Origin: Komagataeibacter xylinus NBRC 15237
GTDB taxonomy: Bacteria > Pseudomonadota > Alphaproteobacteria > Acetobacterales > Acetobacteraceae
NCBI RefSeq assembly: GCF_001571345.1
Contig: NZ_BCTP01000003.1
Coordinates: 1-64,000 of the forward strand
Direction: 5' to 3'
DNA: 64,000 nt
The notes beneath the pieces were generated by a model. That model searched no databases, had not been told where the DNA came from, and saw only the letters and a program-made list of their open reading frames with translations. This document shows, in pieces, positions 55,265 to 63,887 of this stretch (positions are counted from its first letter, which is position 1; each line of letters begins with the position of its first letter). The position numbers and the translations under genes are program-made.

Positions 55265-56014
55265 ATGATCATCCATTCCGACGAGACGGCAGATATCCCA
55301 ACGCCTTCGGGCATGATGCGGATGCATGTTTTCCGCCCCGCCATTGCAGGGCGCTTTCCCGGAATCGTGCTGTTTTCCGAAATCTATCAGGTTACGGCCC
55401 CCATCCGCAGGCTGGCCGCCATGATGGCGGGGCAGGGTTACGTCGTGGCCGTGCCCGAGGTCTATCATGAATACGAACCGGCGGGCACCGTGCTGGCCTA
55501 TGACAAACCGGGCACGGATCGCGGCAATTTCCTCAAATTCGAAAAGCCGGTCGCAGGCTACGACCATGATGCCCGCGCGGCACTCGACTGGCTGGCAGCC
55601 AACCCCCACTGCACTCAAAGCCTTGCCACCATGGGCGTGTGCCTTGGCGGGCACCTGGCGTTTCGTGCCGCCCTTGACCCGCGGGTGCGGGCGGCGGTGT
55701 GTTTCTATGCCACCGATATCCATTCCGCCACGCAGGGGCAGGGCAGGTGCGATGATACGCTGGCCCGCGTGGGCGAGATGCGTGGCGAGGCGCTGATGGT
55801 ATGGGGGCGGCAGGACCCGCATGTGCCCTTTGAAGGGCGACAGATGATCCGTGCCGCGATGGAAAAGGCGGGCTCATGCTACGAGTGGCATGAGTTCAAT
55901 GCCCAGCATGCCTTCCTGCGCGATGAGGGACACCGTTTTGATGCCGCCCTGTTCCTTCAGTGCATGGGCATGGCGCGTGATTTCCTGGCCCGCACGCTGC
56001 ACCTCAGCGCGTAA
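55265..56014 (+). CDS. dienelactone hydrolase family protein
   Basis: A 249-residue alpha/beta hydrolase of the carboxymethylenebutenolidase family. The nucleophile is cysteine in GVCLGGH, as in true dienelactone hydrolases. Asp is in MVWGRQDPHVP and His in NAQHAFLRDEGHRFD. The start at 55265 (MIIHSDETADI) has GGCAGGAA upstream. No catechol pathway genes are nearby, so the natural ester is unknown. Its end overlaps the end of ubiA by 11 bases. Confidence 0.88.
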   Translation: MIIHSDETADIPTPSGMMRMHVFRPAIAGRFPGIVLFSEIYQVTAPIRRLAAMMAGQGYVVAVPEVYHEYEPAGTVLAYDKPGTDRGNFLKFEKPVAGYDHDARAALDWLAANPHCTQSLATMGVCLGGHLAFRAALDPRVRAAVCFYATDIHSATQGQGRCDDTLARVGEMRGEALMVWGRQDPHVPFEGRQMIRAAMEKAGSCYEWHEFNAQHAFLRDEGHRFDAALFLQCMGMARDFLARTLHLSA

Positions 56015-56921
56015 GCGTTCCCGCCAGCACGGCCAGGGCGATGGCAAGCCCGGTTTCGCGGTTGAAGCGGAACAGGCGCAGGCAGGTGGCGGGGCTACGT
56101 TCGTCCAGCCGCCACACCTGCCAGCCCAGCAGGGCCGCGGGCAGCGCCAGCGCAGGCCAGAAGCCAAGCCCCACATGGGCCAGGTAGCCCGCGCCCGCCA
56201 GCCCTGCCAGCGTCAGCCCATAGCACGCGCCCACGAACAGCCGCGCATGCCCGGCCATGAGGCGGGAGGTGGAGCGCACGCCAATGCGGGCATCGTCCTC
56301 CATGTCCTGAAAACCATAGATCGTATCGAAGCCAAGCTGCCACACGATGGTGGCGGCATAGAGCGTGGCGAGTGCGGCATCGACATGATCCGCTGCCGCC
56401 GCATAGCCCAGTGGCGCGCCAAAGCCGAAGGTAAAGCCCATGACAAGCTGCGGCCACCACGTAACCCGCTTGGCCAGCGGGTACAGCCCCACCAGAATGA
56501 GCGAGGATGCGCCCAGAATCTGCGAAAGCCCGTTGAGGTTCGTCAGGATGTTGAAGCCGATGAGCAGGAGGGCTGCGAGAAACAGGGCCGCCTCGCGCAT
56601 GGACAGCGCGCCCGAGGCCAGCGGCCTGCCTGCCGTGCGTGCCACCTGGCGGTCGATGTCACGGTCCCACATGTCATTGACCACGCAGCCCGCGCCGCGC
56701 ATGACCACGCTGCCAATGCCAAACAGCGCGATCAGGAAAAGCCGCTGTCTTGTTGGTACATGGTCCGGCAGCATGATGCCCCAGACGCCGGGCAGGAACA
56801 GGAGCCATGTGCCAATCGGGCGGTCGAGCCGCATCAGCAGGGCATAAGGGCGCAGGCGGGGCGGCAGGCGGCCGATCCAGCCATCCACCCTGATGTCCGT
56901 ATGGGGTATGGGCTGGTCCAC
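56004..56921 (-). CDS. ubiA: 4-hydroxybenzoate polyprenyltransferase
   Basis: This membrane prenyltransferase attaches a polyprenyl chain to 4-hydroxybenzoate in ubiquinone biosynthesis. The protein is about 305 residues with 8-9 hydrophobic segments. The two Asp motifs are NDMWDRDIDRQVARTAGRPLASG and DTIYGFQDMEDDARIGVRST. I choose the GTG at 56921 because a perfect AAGGAG precedes it and the frame then starts VDQPIPHTDIR; an upstream ATG at 57077 would add about 50 unconserved residues and overlap the region of the rsmE promoter. Divergent from rsmE. Confidence 0.93.
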   Translation of the reverse strand: MDQPIPHTDIRVDGWIGRLPPRLRPYALLMRLDRPIGTWLLFLPGVWGIMLPDHVPTRQRLFLIALFGIGSVVMRGAGCVVNDMWDRDIDRQVARTAGRPLASGALSMREAALFLAALLLIGFNILTNLNGLSQILGASSLILVGLYPLAKRVTWWPQLVMGFTFGFGAPLGYAAAADHVDAALATLYAATIVWQLGFDTIYGFQDMEDDARIGVRSTSRLMAGHARLFVGACYGLTLAGLAGAGYLAHVGLGFWPALALPAALLGWQVWRLDERSPATCLRLFRFNRETGLAIALAVLAGTLTR

Positions 56922-57082
56922 GCTACAACTCCTTGCCGCTTGCCTGCTGACCGTGGGGCCGTGTTTGCCGATGACGGCGCGCCCCATGGCTGCTAATGGC
57001 CACACAGATGGGCCGGAAGGCCCCGTGGGGTCAAGACCGGCCCCCTGTATGCTGTCCTGATACTGAAAGGTGACCATCCGGC

Positions 57083-57823
57083 ATGAGGGATTGTCCGCGC
57101 CTGTTCATACCGCCCGCCAGCCTTCCCCCGATGGCGGTTGATGCCCTGTTTGATCTGGAACCGGGGCAGGCCCATTACCTCGGCACGGTCATGCGTCAGC
57201 AGGCCGGGGCAGTGGTTGAGGTCTTCAACGCGCGTGATGGCGCATGGCAGGGCGTGATCGAGCACCTGCGCCGCGACCGCTGCCGCATCCGCGTGGTGGA
57301 GCAGACCCGCGCACCTGCTGCCACGCCGGGGTTGTGCCTCGTCTTCGCGCCCCTCAAGCGCGATGCGACCGAGACGGTCATCCGCATGGGCACGGAACTC
57401 GGGGTCACCCATTTCCGCCCTGTCGTGACCGAGCGCACCAATACCCACCGCATCAATGCCGACCGCCTGAACGCCATCGCCATCGAGGCTGCCGAGCAGT
57501 GCGAGCGCCTTGACGTGCCCGCCATCGACCCGCTGGCGCCGCTGACCACGGTGCTGTCGCAATGGCCTGATGATACGGCCCTTTTCGCAGCCCTCGAGCG
57601 CAGGCCGCAGGGGGTTGCCGCGCCCACGCCCCATGTGGGCGATGGTGTGCTGATTGGCCCGGAGGGCGGATTTTCGCCCCGTGAGCATGAGATGCTGTGC
57701 AGGCAGGCTTTCGTGCGGCCGCTCTGGCTTGGCGCGCTGGTGCTGCGGGCGGATACGGCGGCAGCGGCGGCACTGGCTCTTGTCGGGTCGGGCCTCAACG
57801 TCTTATGTGATAAGACTTCGTAA
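57083..57823 (+). CDS. rsmE: 16S rRNA m3U1498 methyltransferase
   Basis: This SPOUT-fold enzyme methylates U1498 of 16S rRNA. The 246-residue protein has an N-terminal PUA-like domain (HYLGTVMRQQAGAVVEVFNARDG) and the knotted C-terminal domain with KRDATETVIRMGTELGVTHFRPVVTERTNTH, EAAEQCERLDVP and LIGPEGGFSPREHEML. All RsmE hallmarks are present. It lies 70 bases before gshA on the same strand and is probably cotranscribed. Confidence 0.95.
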   Translation: MRDCPRLFIPPASLPPMAVDALFDLEPGQAHYLGTVMRQQAGAVVEVFNARDGAWQGVIEHLRRDRCRIRVVEQTRAPAATPGLCLVFAPLKRDATETVIRMGTELGVTHFRPVVTERTNTHRINADRLNAIAIEAAEQCERLDVPAIDPLAPLTTVLSQWPDDTALFAALERRPQGVAAPTPHVGDGVLIGPEGGFSPREHEMLCRQAFVRPLWLGALVLRADTAAAAALALVGSGLNVLCDKTS

Positions 57824-57893
57824 TAACCCATCCCGCTTTTTTTCGGCCTGTTGCCAGCCTTGCCCTGACTGTCATGAGGATATTGCCCCCGCC

Positions 57894-59309
57894 ATGTCGA
57901 ATCCCGGCGCGCTTAACGCACACGTAATCGAATCCCCTGACCAGTTGGTCGCCGTGCTGGCGGCGGGCGCGCGTCCACGCGCACAGTGGCGGATCGGCAC
58001 CGAACACGAGAAATTCGGGTTTGTAAAACCCGATGCCGCAGGCCCTGGTCGTGCGGCATGGTCAGCCCCCCCATATGCCCCGCGCGGAATCGAGGCCCTG
58101 CTGCGCGCCCTTTCAGCCGAAGGCGGTGGCACGCAGTGGCAGGATATCATCGATCAGGGCGCGCTGATCGGCCTCAAGGGGCAGGGGGCAGCCAAAGGCG
58201 GTTCCATCTCGCTCGAGCCGGGCGGGCAGTTTGAACTCTCCGGCGCGCCGCTTATCTCGCTGCATGATACGGCGGCCGAGATGGCGCATCACTTCGAGGC
58301 CATTCGCCCCGCCTGTGCCGAGCTTGGCCTGGGCTTCGCCCCGCTGGGCTTTCACCCCACGGCCAGGCGCGCCGACATTCCGTGGATGCCCAAGAGCCGC
58401 TACGCCATCATGCGCGACTACATGCCGCGCGTGGGTACGCTGGGGCTGGACATGATGCTGCGCACCTGCACCGTGCAGGTGAACCTCGATTTCGGCTCGG
58501 AAGCCGACATGGCGCGCAAGATGCGGGTCTCGCTGGCATTGCAGCCGGTGGCGACCGCTTTGTTCGCCAGTTCCCCGTTCTATGAAGGCCACCCCAACGG
58601 CTTCCTGTCCAACCGTGCGCGTGTCTGGACCGATACCGACAACGCGCGCGCGGGCATGCCGCGCCAGTTCCTTGAAGATGGCTTCAGTTTCGCGGTCTAT
58701 GTGCAGTGGCTGCTCGATGTGCCGATGTATTTCGTCACACGGGGCGAGCGCATGATCAATGTGGCGGGGCATTCCTTCCGCGACTGGCTTGATGGGCGCT
58801 GCCCGCCGGGGCTGGAGGGCGAACGCCCCACCATCGGTGATTTCGAGGACCACCTGACCACGGCCTTCCCCGATGTGCGGCTCAAGCAGTTCCTTGAAAT
58901 GCGCGGCGCCGATGCGGGCTCGCCCGCCATGATGCTGGCCCAGTCCGCACTCTGGACCGGTCTGCTCTATGATGACGCGACCCTGCTTGCCGCCGAAAAG
59001 CTGGTGCGCGAACATGGGTGGGATGATTACCGCACCCTGCGCACCGCCGTGCCGCGCCAGGGGCTGGATGCACCGTGGGGGCAGGGCACGCTGCGTCCGC
59101 TTGCCGCCCGCATGATCGCCCTTGCCACCGATGGCCTGCGCGCCCGCGCCCTGCGTGATGGCAATGGGCATGATGAGACCCGTTACCTTGCCCCCCTGCA
59201 TGAAATCGCCGCGGGCGGCCCCACGCAGGCCGAAGCCTTTCTTGCCGCCTATCATGGCCGGTGGCAGGGCGACGTGACCCATGTCCTTGCCGAGGCGTCC
59301 GTGGTGTGA
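57894..59309 (+). CDS. gshA: glutamate-cysteine ligase, class II (plant/alphaproteobacterial type)
   Basis: It forms gamma-glutamylcysteine, the first step of glutathione biosynthesis. The 471-residue protein begins near RIGTEHEKFGFV, the GCS2-type opening, and has GGSISLEPGGQFELSG, RYAIMRDYMPRVGTLGLDMMLRTCTVQVNLDF and MPRQFLEDGFSFAVYVQWLLDVPMYF. It resembles the plant and alphaproteobacterial enzyme, not E. coli GshA. The ATG at 57894 is preferred. The product glutathione is needed by the frmA-frmB system at the left of the window. Confidence 0.93.
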   Translation: MSNPGALNAHVIESPDQLVAVLAAGARPRAQWRIGTEHEKFGFVKPDAAGPGRAAWSAPPYAPRGIEALLRALSAEGGGTQWQDIIDQGALIGLKGQGAAKGGSISLEPGGQFELSGAPLISLHDTAAEMAHHFEAIRPACAELGLGFAPLGFHPTARRADIPWMPKSRYAIMRDYMPRVGTLGLDMMLRTCTVQVNLDFGSEADMARKMRVSLALQPVATALFASSPFYEGHPNGFLSNRARVWTDTDNARAGMPRQFLEDGFSFAVYVQWLLDVPMYFVTRGERMINVAGHSFRDWLDGRCPPGLEGERPTIGDFEDHLTTAFPDVRLKQFLEMRGADAGSPAMMLAQSALWTGLLYDDATLLAAEKLVREHGWDDYRTLRTAVPRQGLDAPWGQGTLRPLAARMIALATDGLRARALRDGNGHDETRYLAPLHEIAAGGPTQAEAFLAAYHGRWQGDVTHVLAEASVV

Positions 59310-59390
59310 GCCGCAGCTCGTGGATATTTTTACCAAGAAACGTAATCGAGAAGCATAATCATTTTCGATCGTTTTACTTTGGCATTTCAA

Positions 59391-59419
59391 TTGAGAATTA
59401 TTTGTAACTTTACAATATT
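59391..59419 (+). promoter_or_regulatory. candidate sigma70 promoter for mbfA
   Basis: TTGAGA (5 of 6) and AATATT (4 of 6) are spaced by exactly 17 bases in a sharply AT-rich 140-base leader. They end 38 bases before the mbfA start. Iron-dependent control is expected for this family; no clear ICE or Fur box is readable. Confidence 0.45.
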
Positions 59420-59456
59420 CTTGAGCTATTAAGAGAATTTATGCATAGACTGGGAA

Positions 59457-60413
59457 ATGCGTAAATTCTCTTCCCTGTCCGATCAGGAAATCCTCGCGCT
59501 TGCCATCTCCAACGAGGAGGAGGACGGGCGTATCTACTCCGATTTTGCCTATACCCTGCGCGAGAAATACCCCGACACGTCCAGGATATTCACCGATATG
59601 TCGATGGAGGAGGACGAGCACCGCCGCGACCTGATCGACCTGTATGTCAGCCGTTTCGGCCCGCATATCCCGCTGATCCGCAGGACCGATATTGCTGACT
59701 TCATGGTGCGCAAGCCCGCCTGGCAGGTGCAGACACAGGGTATCGAGGCCGTGCGCGCCCATGCGCGGCAGATGGAAATGGATGCGGCGCGCTTCTACCG
59801 CCAGGCCGCCCTGCGCACCACCGATGCCGCCACCCGCAGGCTGCTTGGCGACCTTGCCCATGCCGAGGACCAGCACGAGCAGGCCGCCAATGCCATTACC
59901 CTCGACCGCCTGCCCACCAGCAAGCGCGAAAGCGAGGATGAGGATGCCCGCCGCCGCTTCGTGCTCCAGATCATCCAGCCCGGGCTGGTGGGGTTGATGG
60001 ATGGCTCGGTCTCGACACTCGCGCCGGTCTTTGCCGCGGCCTTCGCCACGCATCAGCCATGGAACGCCTTTCTCGTTGGCATGGCGGCCTCGGTGGGGGC
60101 GGGGATTTCCATGGGGTTTGCCGAGGCCCTGTCCGATGATGGCAAGCTTTCGGGGCGTGGCGCGCCGCTGCTGCGCGGGCTGGTATGCGGGCTCATGACC
60201 ACGGCGGGTGGCATCGGGCATACCCTGCCGTTCCTGATCGATGATTTTTCGGCCGCCATGATTGCCGCAATCATCGTGGTGGTGATCGAACTGTTCGCCA
60301 TTTCATGGATACGCTGGCGCTATCAGGACACGCCGTTTGGCTCGGCCATCGTGCAGATTGTCATTGGCGGGCTGCTGGTATTCGTGGCGGGCGTGCTGAT
60401 TGGCAGTTCGTAG
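59457..60413 (+). CDS. mbfA: membrane-bound ferritin MbfA (ferritin-like domain plus VIT1 transporter domain)
   Basis: A 318-residue two-domain protein. The N-terminal ferritin-like domain (about residues 1-150) has [13 protein letters not shown] (51-55) and AEDQH (136-140) as di-iron ligands. The C-terminal part is a VIT1/CCC1-like membrane domain with about five hydrophobic segments ([23 protein letters not shown] onward). In rhizobia MbfA exports iron and protects from peroxide, under Irr control. The start [18 protein letters not shown] matches family proteins, although the only nearby ribosome site (GGGAA) is very close to the ATG. Confidence 0.93.
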   Translation: MRKFSSLSDQEILALAISNEEEDGRIYSDFAYTLREKYPDTSRIFTDMSMEEDEHRRDLIDLYVSRFGPHIPLIRRTDIADFMVRKPAWQVQTQGIEAVRAHARQMEMDAARFYRQAALRTTDAATRRLLGDLAHAEDQHEQAANAITLDRLPTSKRESEDEDARRRFVLQIIQPGLVGLMDGSVSTLAPVFAAAFATHQPWNAFLVGMAASVGAGISMGFAEALSDDGKLSGRGAPLLRGLVCGLMTTAGGIGHTLPFLIDDFSAAMIAAIIVVVIELFAISWIRWRYQDTPFGSAIVQIVIGGLLVFVAGVLIGSS

Positions 60414-60500
60414 GAAGATGCACCGGAGGGGCTGGCTTGATATTGCGGGCATGATGGGGCACGACTGTGCACCGAGTATCTGCACGGATTGCGCCGCATC

Positions 60501-61139
60501 ATGAGATTTCTTCCCGTCATTGCCGCCTGTGGCGTTGCCTGCCTGCTGGGCGGTTCCCTTGCGCCTGTTGCCCATGCGCAGGAGCAGATGGCCGTGGGGG
60601 CTTCGGACCAGGATCACGCGCTGCTTGAGCGGGTCGAGCGCCACCTTGATGCGATCAGCCTGCTCAAGGCGCGTTTCCGCCAGACCGCGCCTGATGGCAA
60701 GGTCAGCACCGGCACGGCATGGATCGACCGCACGAATCGCCGCATGCGCTTTCAGTATGACCCGCCCAGCCCGCTGCTGCTCGTGGCCAACCATGACCAG
60801 GTGGTGTTCAACGACAGCCAGCTTGACCAGACCACCACCATGCCGATGGAAAAGACCCCGCTTGGCCTGCTGCTGCGCCCCCATCTGCAACTTTCGGGTG
60901 ATGTGACGGTGACCGGCCTGTCGCATGACAGCAATGCGCTCGACATTACCGTGGTGCGCACCGACACGCCGGGCGATGGCAGCATGACCCTCTTGTTCCA
61001 TGACAACCCGCTGCGGCTGCGCGGCTGGATCATTCAGGATGCCCAGCAGGAAACCACCCGTGTTGACCTGCTCGATGCCAGCACCGGCGGCCCCATGCCC
61101 GCGGATTCGCTGTTCAATACCGATATCGGGGGGCAGTAA
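60501..61139 (+). CDS. lolA: outer-membrane lipoprotein carrier protein LolA
   Basis: A 212-residue periplasmic shuttle that carries lipoproteins from LolCDE to the outer membrane. The signal peptide (FLPVIAACGVACLLGGSLAPVAHAQ) is clear. The mature domain has ISLLKARFRQTAPDGKVSTGTAWIDRTNRRMRFQYDPPSPLLLVANH, a LolA signature, and the closing VDLLDASTGGPMPADSLF. Divergence is high but the fold is clear. It is the only Lol gene in view. It converges with rsmI. Confidence 0.9.
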   Translation: MRFLPVIAACGVACLLGGSLAPVAHAQEQMAVGASDQDHALLERVERHLDAISLLKARFRQTAPDGKVSTGTAWIDRTNRRMRFQYDPPSPLLLVANHDQVVFNDSQLDQTTTMPMEKTPLGLLLRPHLQLSGDVTVTGLSHDSNALDITVVRTDTPGDGSMTLLFHDNPLRLRGWIIQDAQQETTRVDLLDASTGGPMPADSLFNTDIGGQ

Positions 61140-61151
61140 GGGCCTGCGGGT

Positions 61152-62144
61152 TTATTTTTTCTCCCGCGCCAGTTCCAGCGCGCGGGTATAAACGGTGCGG
61201 CGGGGCAGGCTGGTAATGCCGGCGACCAGTGCTGCCGCATCCTTGACCGAGAGCGTGCGCAGCGCCTCGTGCAACTGGGTGTCGAGATCAGTTGCCGTGC
61301 TGTCTTCCTGCAGTGGCGGCCCAAGCACCACGGTAATCTCGCCCCGTGCCGGGTGCTCGCTGTAATGGGCGGCAAGTGCGGCTACCGTGCCACGGCGCAC
61401 TTCCTCAAACCGCTTGGTCAGTTCGCGTGCGACTGCGGCGGGGCGGTCCCCCCCCATGACATCGGCAAGGCTAGCCAGCATTTCCGCCAGCCGATGGGGG
61501 GCTTCATGCCAGATCAGGGTAGCGGACAGGCCCGCGCATTCGGCGGCGTGCAGTTGCGCCAGCACCTCGCGCCGCGCCGCCTCGCGTGGCGGCAGGAAGC
61601 CCGAGAACATGAACGGGTGTGGCGGCAGGCCCGATAGCGTGAGCGCCATCACTGCGGCATTCGGCCCTGGCACCGCCGTAACGTGGCCGCCCTCCGCCAC
61701 GACGGCGCGCACCAGCCGGTAGCCGGGGTCCGACATCAGCGGCGTGCCCGCATCCGAGATCACGGCAATACGCTGGCCCGCCGCAAGGGCTTCAAGGAGA
61801 GCGGGGATCTGCCTGTCTTCGTTGTGGTCATGCAGGGGGCGGGTCCGGGTGCGGATGCCATATTCGCGCAGCAGTCGCGCGCTGGTGCGCGTGTCCTCGC
61901 ACAGGATCAGGTCGCAGGCCTCCAGCGTCTCGACCGCGCGGCGGCTCATGTCGCCAAGGTTGCCTATTGGTGTGGAAACAAGCACAACTTCTCCACCCTG
62001 ATGCACAACCGGAACGGTTTCATCGGCGTTCCCGGCATGACGGGGGGCGGATTCTCCGCTATGAATATTATCACGGTTTATATCCGCCGGATGTTCCGGG
62101 GCATGTTGAGATTTTGAAGGCGAGGAAGATGAGGCGTCAGACAT
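61152..62144 (-). CDS. rsmI: 16S rRNA 2'-O-ribose C1402 methyltransferase
   Basis: The enzyme methylates the ribose of C1402 in 16S rRNA. The product is about 330 residues. The tetrapyrrole-methylase-like core begins at VVLVSTPIGNLGDMSRRAVETLEACDLILCEDTRTSARLL and contains ISDAGTPLMSDPGYRLV, VPGPNAAVMALTLSGLPPHPFMFSGFLP, and ELTKRFEEVRRGT. A 50-residue disordered N-terminal extension precedes it. The ATG at 62144 is the best start; a longer upstream frame is unconserved. It is divergent from, and overlaps by 16 bases, the LpoA-like gene. Confidence 0.93.
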   Translation of the reverse strand: MSDASSSSPSKSQHAPEHPADINRDNIHSGESAPRHAGNADETVPVVHQGGEVVLVSTPIGNLGDMSRRAVETLEACDLILCEDTRTSARLLREYGIRTRTRPLHDHNEDRQIPALLEALAAGQRIAVISDAGTPLMSDPGYRLVRAVVAEGGHVTAVPGPNAAVMALTLSGLPPHPFMFSGFLPPREAARREVLAQLHAAECAGLSATLIWHEAPHRLAEMLASLADVMGGDRPAAVARELTKRFEEVRRGTVAALAAHYSEHPARGEITVVLGPPLQEDSTATDLDTQLHEALRTLSVKDAAALVAGITSLPRRTVYTRALELAREKK

Positions 62145-63496
62145 TCGGAACCCAGATGCAAGGACAGGATGCTGATACTGCCTCTGTGCGCCCTGCATGC
62201 AAGCGCTTATTGCTGGCAGGGCTGGCGCTGTCGGTGCTGACCGCCTGTGCCGGCGGTGAGGGTGGTGGCCATCATGCGCCCCATGCCGGGCGCAACGTGG
62301 GCGTGCTGCTGCCGCTGAGCGGGGCGAACGCCCGCCTGGGCCAGGAAATGCTGACCGCCACGCGCATGGCCATGAACACACCCACGGCTCCGCCGCTTGA
62401 CGTGCATGATACCGCCGCCCCCGGTGGCAACGCCGCTACTGCGGCACAGGCGGCCATCAAGGCAGGCGACGGGCTGATCCTCGGCCCGCTCACCATGGAT
62501 GAAACAGCGCAGACGGCACCGGTCGCCACCGCCGCCGGGGTGCCTGTGCTGGCCTTTACCAGTGATACGTCGGTCGCCCAGCCCGGTGTCTGGACCCTTG
62601 GCATCGCGCCCGAGCAGCAGGTGCGCCGCATGGTGCTCGCTGCCCGGCAGCAGGGGCGGCAGCATTTCGCGGCTTTCCTGCCCGATAACCGGCTGGGTCA
62701 TGCGCTTGGGCAGGCGCTGCAGCAGGTGTGCACGGAAAATGGCCTGCAATCGCCGCAGATCATGTTCCATGACAGCACGCAGGAGGCGATTACCGCCAAC
62801 CTGAAAACCCTGTCGGCCTATGACAGTCGCGCCGCCGCCGTGCCGCAGCCCGACCCCGTGGTCCAGTCGCCGGTTGCGCCCACGCCCGAGGCCGTGCCCG
62901 ATTCAGCGACCATCGACCCCGCCAATCCCGATGGCGCGCCGCAGGCCCCCACGCCAGCGCCAGAAACCGCCACGGCACCCGCTGCCACGCCCGATTTTCC
63001 TGCCCCGCCGTTTGATGCGCTGCTCCTGGGCGATACCGGGCTGCAACTGGGCATGATCATCAACGCGCTGGCGCTGGCGCATGTGGACAATACGCATGTG
63101 CAGATCATGGGGCCGGGGCTGTGGTCGGCATTCGCCACCAAGCTCGGCGCGCTGCAGGGGGCGTGGTACGCAGCGCCCGATCCAGCCACCCGGCAGGCAT
63201 TCGTGCAGCAGTTCATGGCCAACTACCACCATATGCCGACCCCTCTGGCCGACCTGACCTATGATGCGGCGGCCCTGGTGAAGGCGCTGGACCAGAACCG
63301 CCCCGCCGGAAGCGCCAATGGCTACTCCGTGCAGGCGCTGACCCGCCCCGACGGGTTTGGCGGGGTGGATGGCGCATTTGGTTTTCTGGAGAATGGCAGG
63401 ACGCGGCGTGATCTGGCCGTGTTCCAGATCCTGCCCAACGGTGGCGGCAGGATCGTCATTCCCCCTGCGGGCAGGCTGCGGCGCAGCGCCAACTAG
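62129..63496 (+). CDS. LpoA-like penicillin-binding protein activator (periplasmic-binding fold lipoprotein)
   Basis: A 455-residue lipoprotein. The signal (RLLLAGLALSVLTACAGG) has a lipobox at about residue 38. The mature part has a type 1 periplasmic-binding fold like the LpoA C-terminal domain: GVLLPLSGANARLGQEML, LGPLTMDETAQTAPVA and ADLTYDAAALVKAL. LpoA activates PBP1a, and the rsmI-lpoA divergent pairing is conserved in proteobacteria. A proline/alanine-rich insert sits inside the domain (about 62842-63008). The start at 62129 has AGGAAG close; 62156 is an alternative. Confidence 0.85.
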   Translation: MRRQTFGTQMQGQDADTASVRPACKRLLLAGLALSVLTACAGGEGGGHHAPHAGRNVGVLLPLSGANARLGQEMLTATRMAMNTPTAPPLDVHDTAAPGGNAATAAQAAIKAGDGLILGPLTMDETAQTAPVATAAGVPVLAFTSDTSVAQPGVWTLGIAPEQQVRRMVLAARQQGRQHFAAFLPDNRLGHALGQALQQVCTENGLQSPQIMFHDSTQEAITANLKTLSAYDSRAAAVPQPDPVVQSPVAPTPEAVPDSATIDPANPDGAPQAPTPAPETATAPAATPDFPAPPFDALLLGDTGLQLGMIINALALAHVDNTHVQIMGPGLWSAFATKLGALQGAWYAAPDPATRQAFVQQFMANYHHMPTPLADLTYDAAALVKALDQNRPAGSANGYSVQALTRPDGFGGVDGAFGFLENGRTRRDLAVFQILPNGGGRIVIPPAGRLRRSAN

Positions 63497-63536
63497 GGGC
63501 AGCGCAGGAGGATGGTGTAACCGTCGCTGACCTGTT

Positions 63537-63887
63537 TCAGGCGGCGGCGGTTGCCCCATGCGCCAGCACCGGGCGGATGGCGTGAAGGGCGGCTTCAAAG
63601 CTGCTGTAGGTGGCAAGCTGGCGGTCGCGGATCTGGTCAACAAGTACCCAGCCCATGCCCTCGGGGCGGACCATGTAGGCAGGCCGGGCATTTTCGCGCA
63701 CCCAGACCAGCACATGCTCGATATCGGGCTCGTTTTCATCGTTGTGATCGGAGATGTCCGCATCACACAGGCCCATGCACGCACCGGCTTCAAGCCAGCG
63801 CATCAGGTATTCGCGGTGGCGGGGCAGGAAGCCCTGCCGCAGGGAAACAACATTGGTGGCGGAAGCCTGCCTGGTCATCATGTGCAT
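63537..63887 (-). CDS. conserved-looking hypothetical protein
   Basis: A 116-residue protein I do not recognise. It has an acidic patch (CDADISDHNDENEPDIEHVLVWV) and a tryptophan/valine core (RPEGMGWVLVDQIRDRQLATYSSFEAALHAI), with no signal peptide or membrane segment. The start at 63887 has GAGGG about 10 bases upstream; upstream in-frame ATGs reach 63959. Codon use fits a real gene. It lies convergent with the LpoA-like gene. Function unknown. Confidence 0.6.
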   Translation of the reverse strand: MHMMTRQASATNVVSLRQGFLPRHREYLMRWLEAGACMGLCDADISDHNDENEPDIEHVLVWVRENARPAYMVRPEGMGWVLVDQIRDRQLATYSSFEAALHAIRPVLAHGATAAA

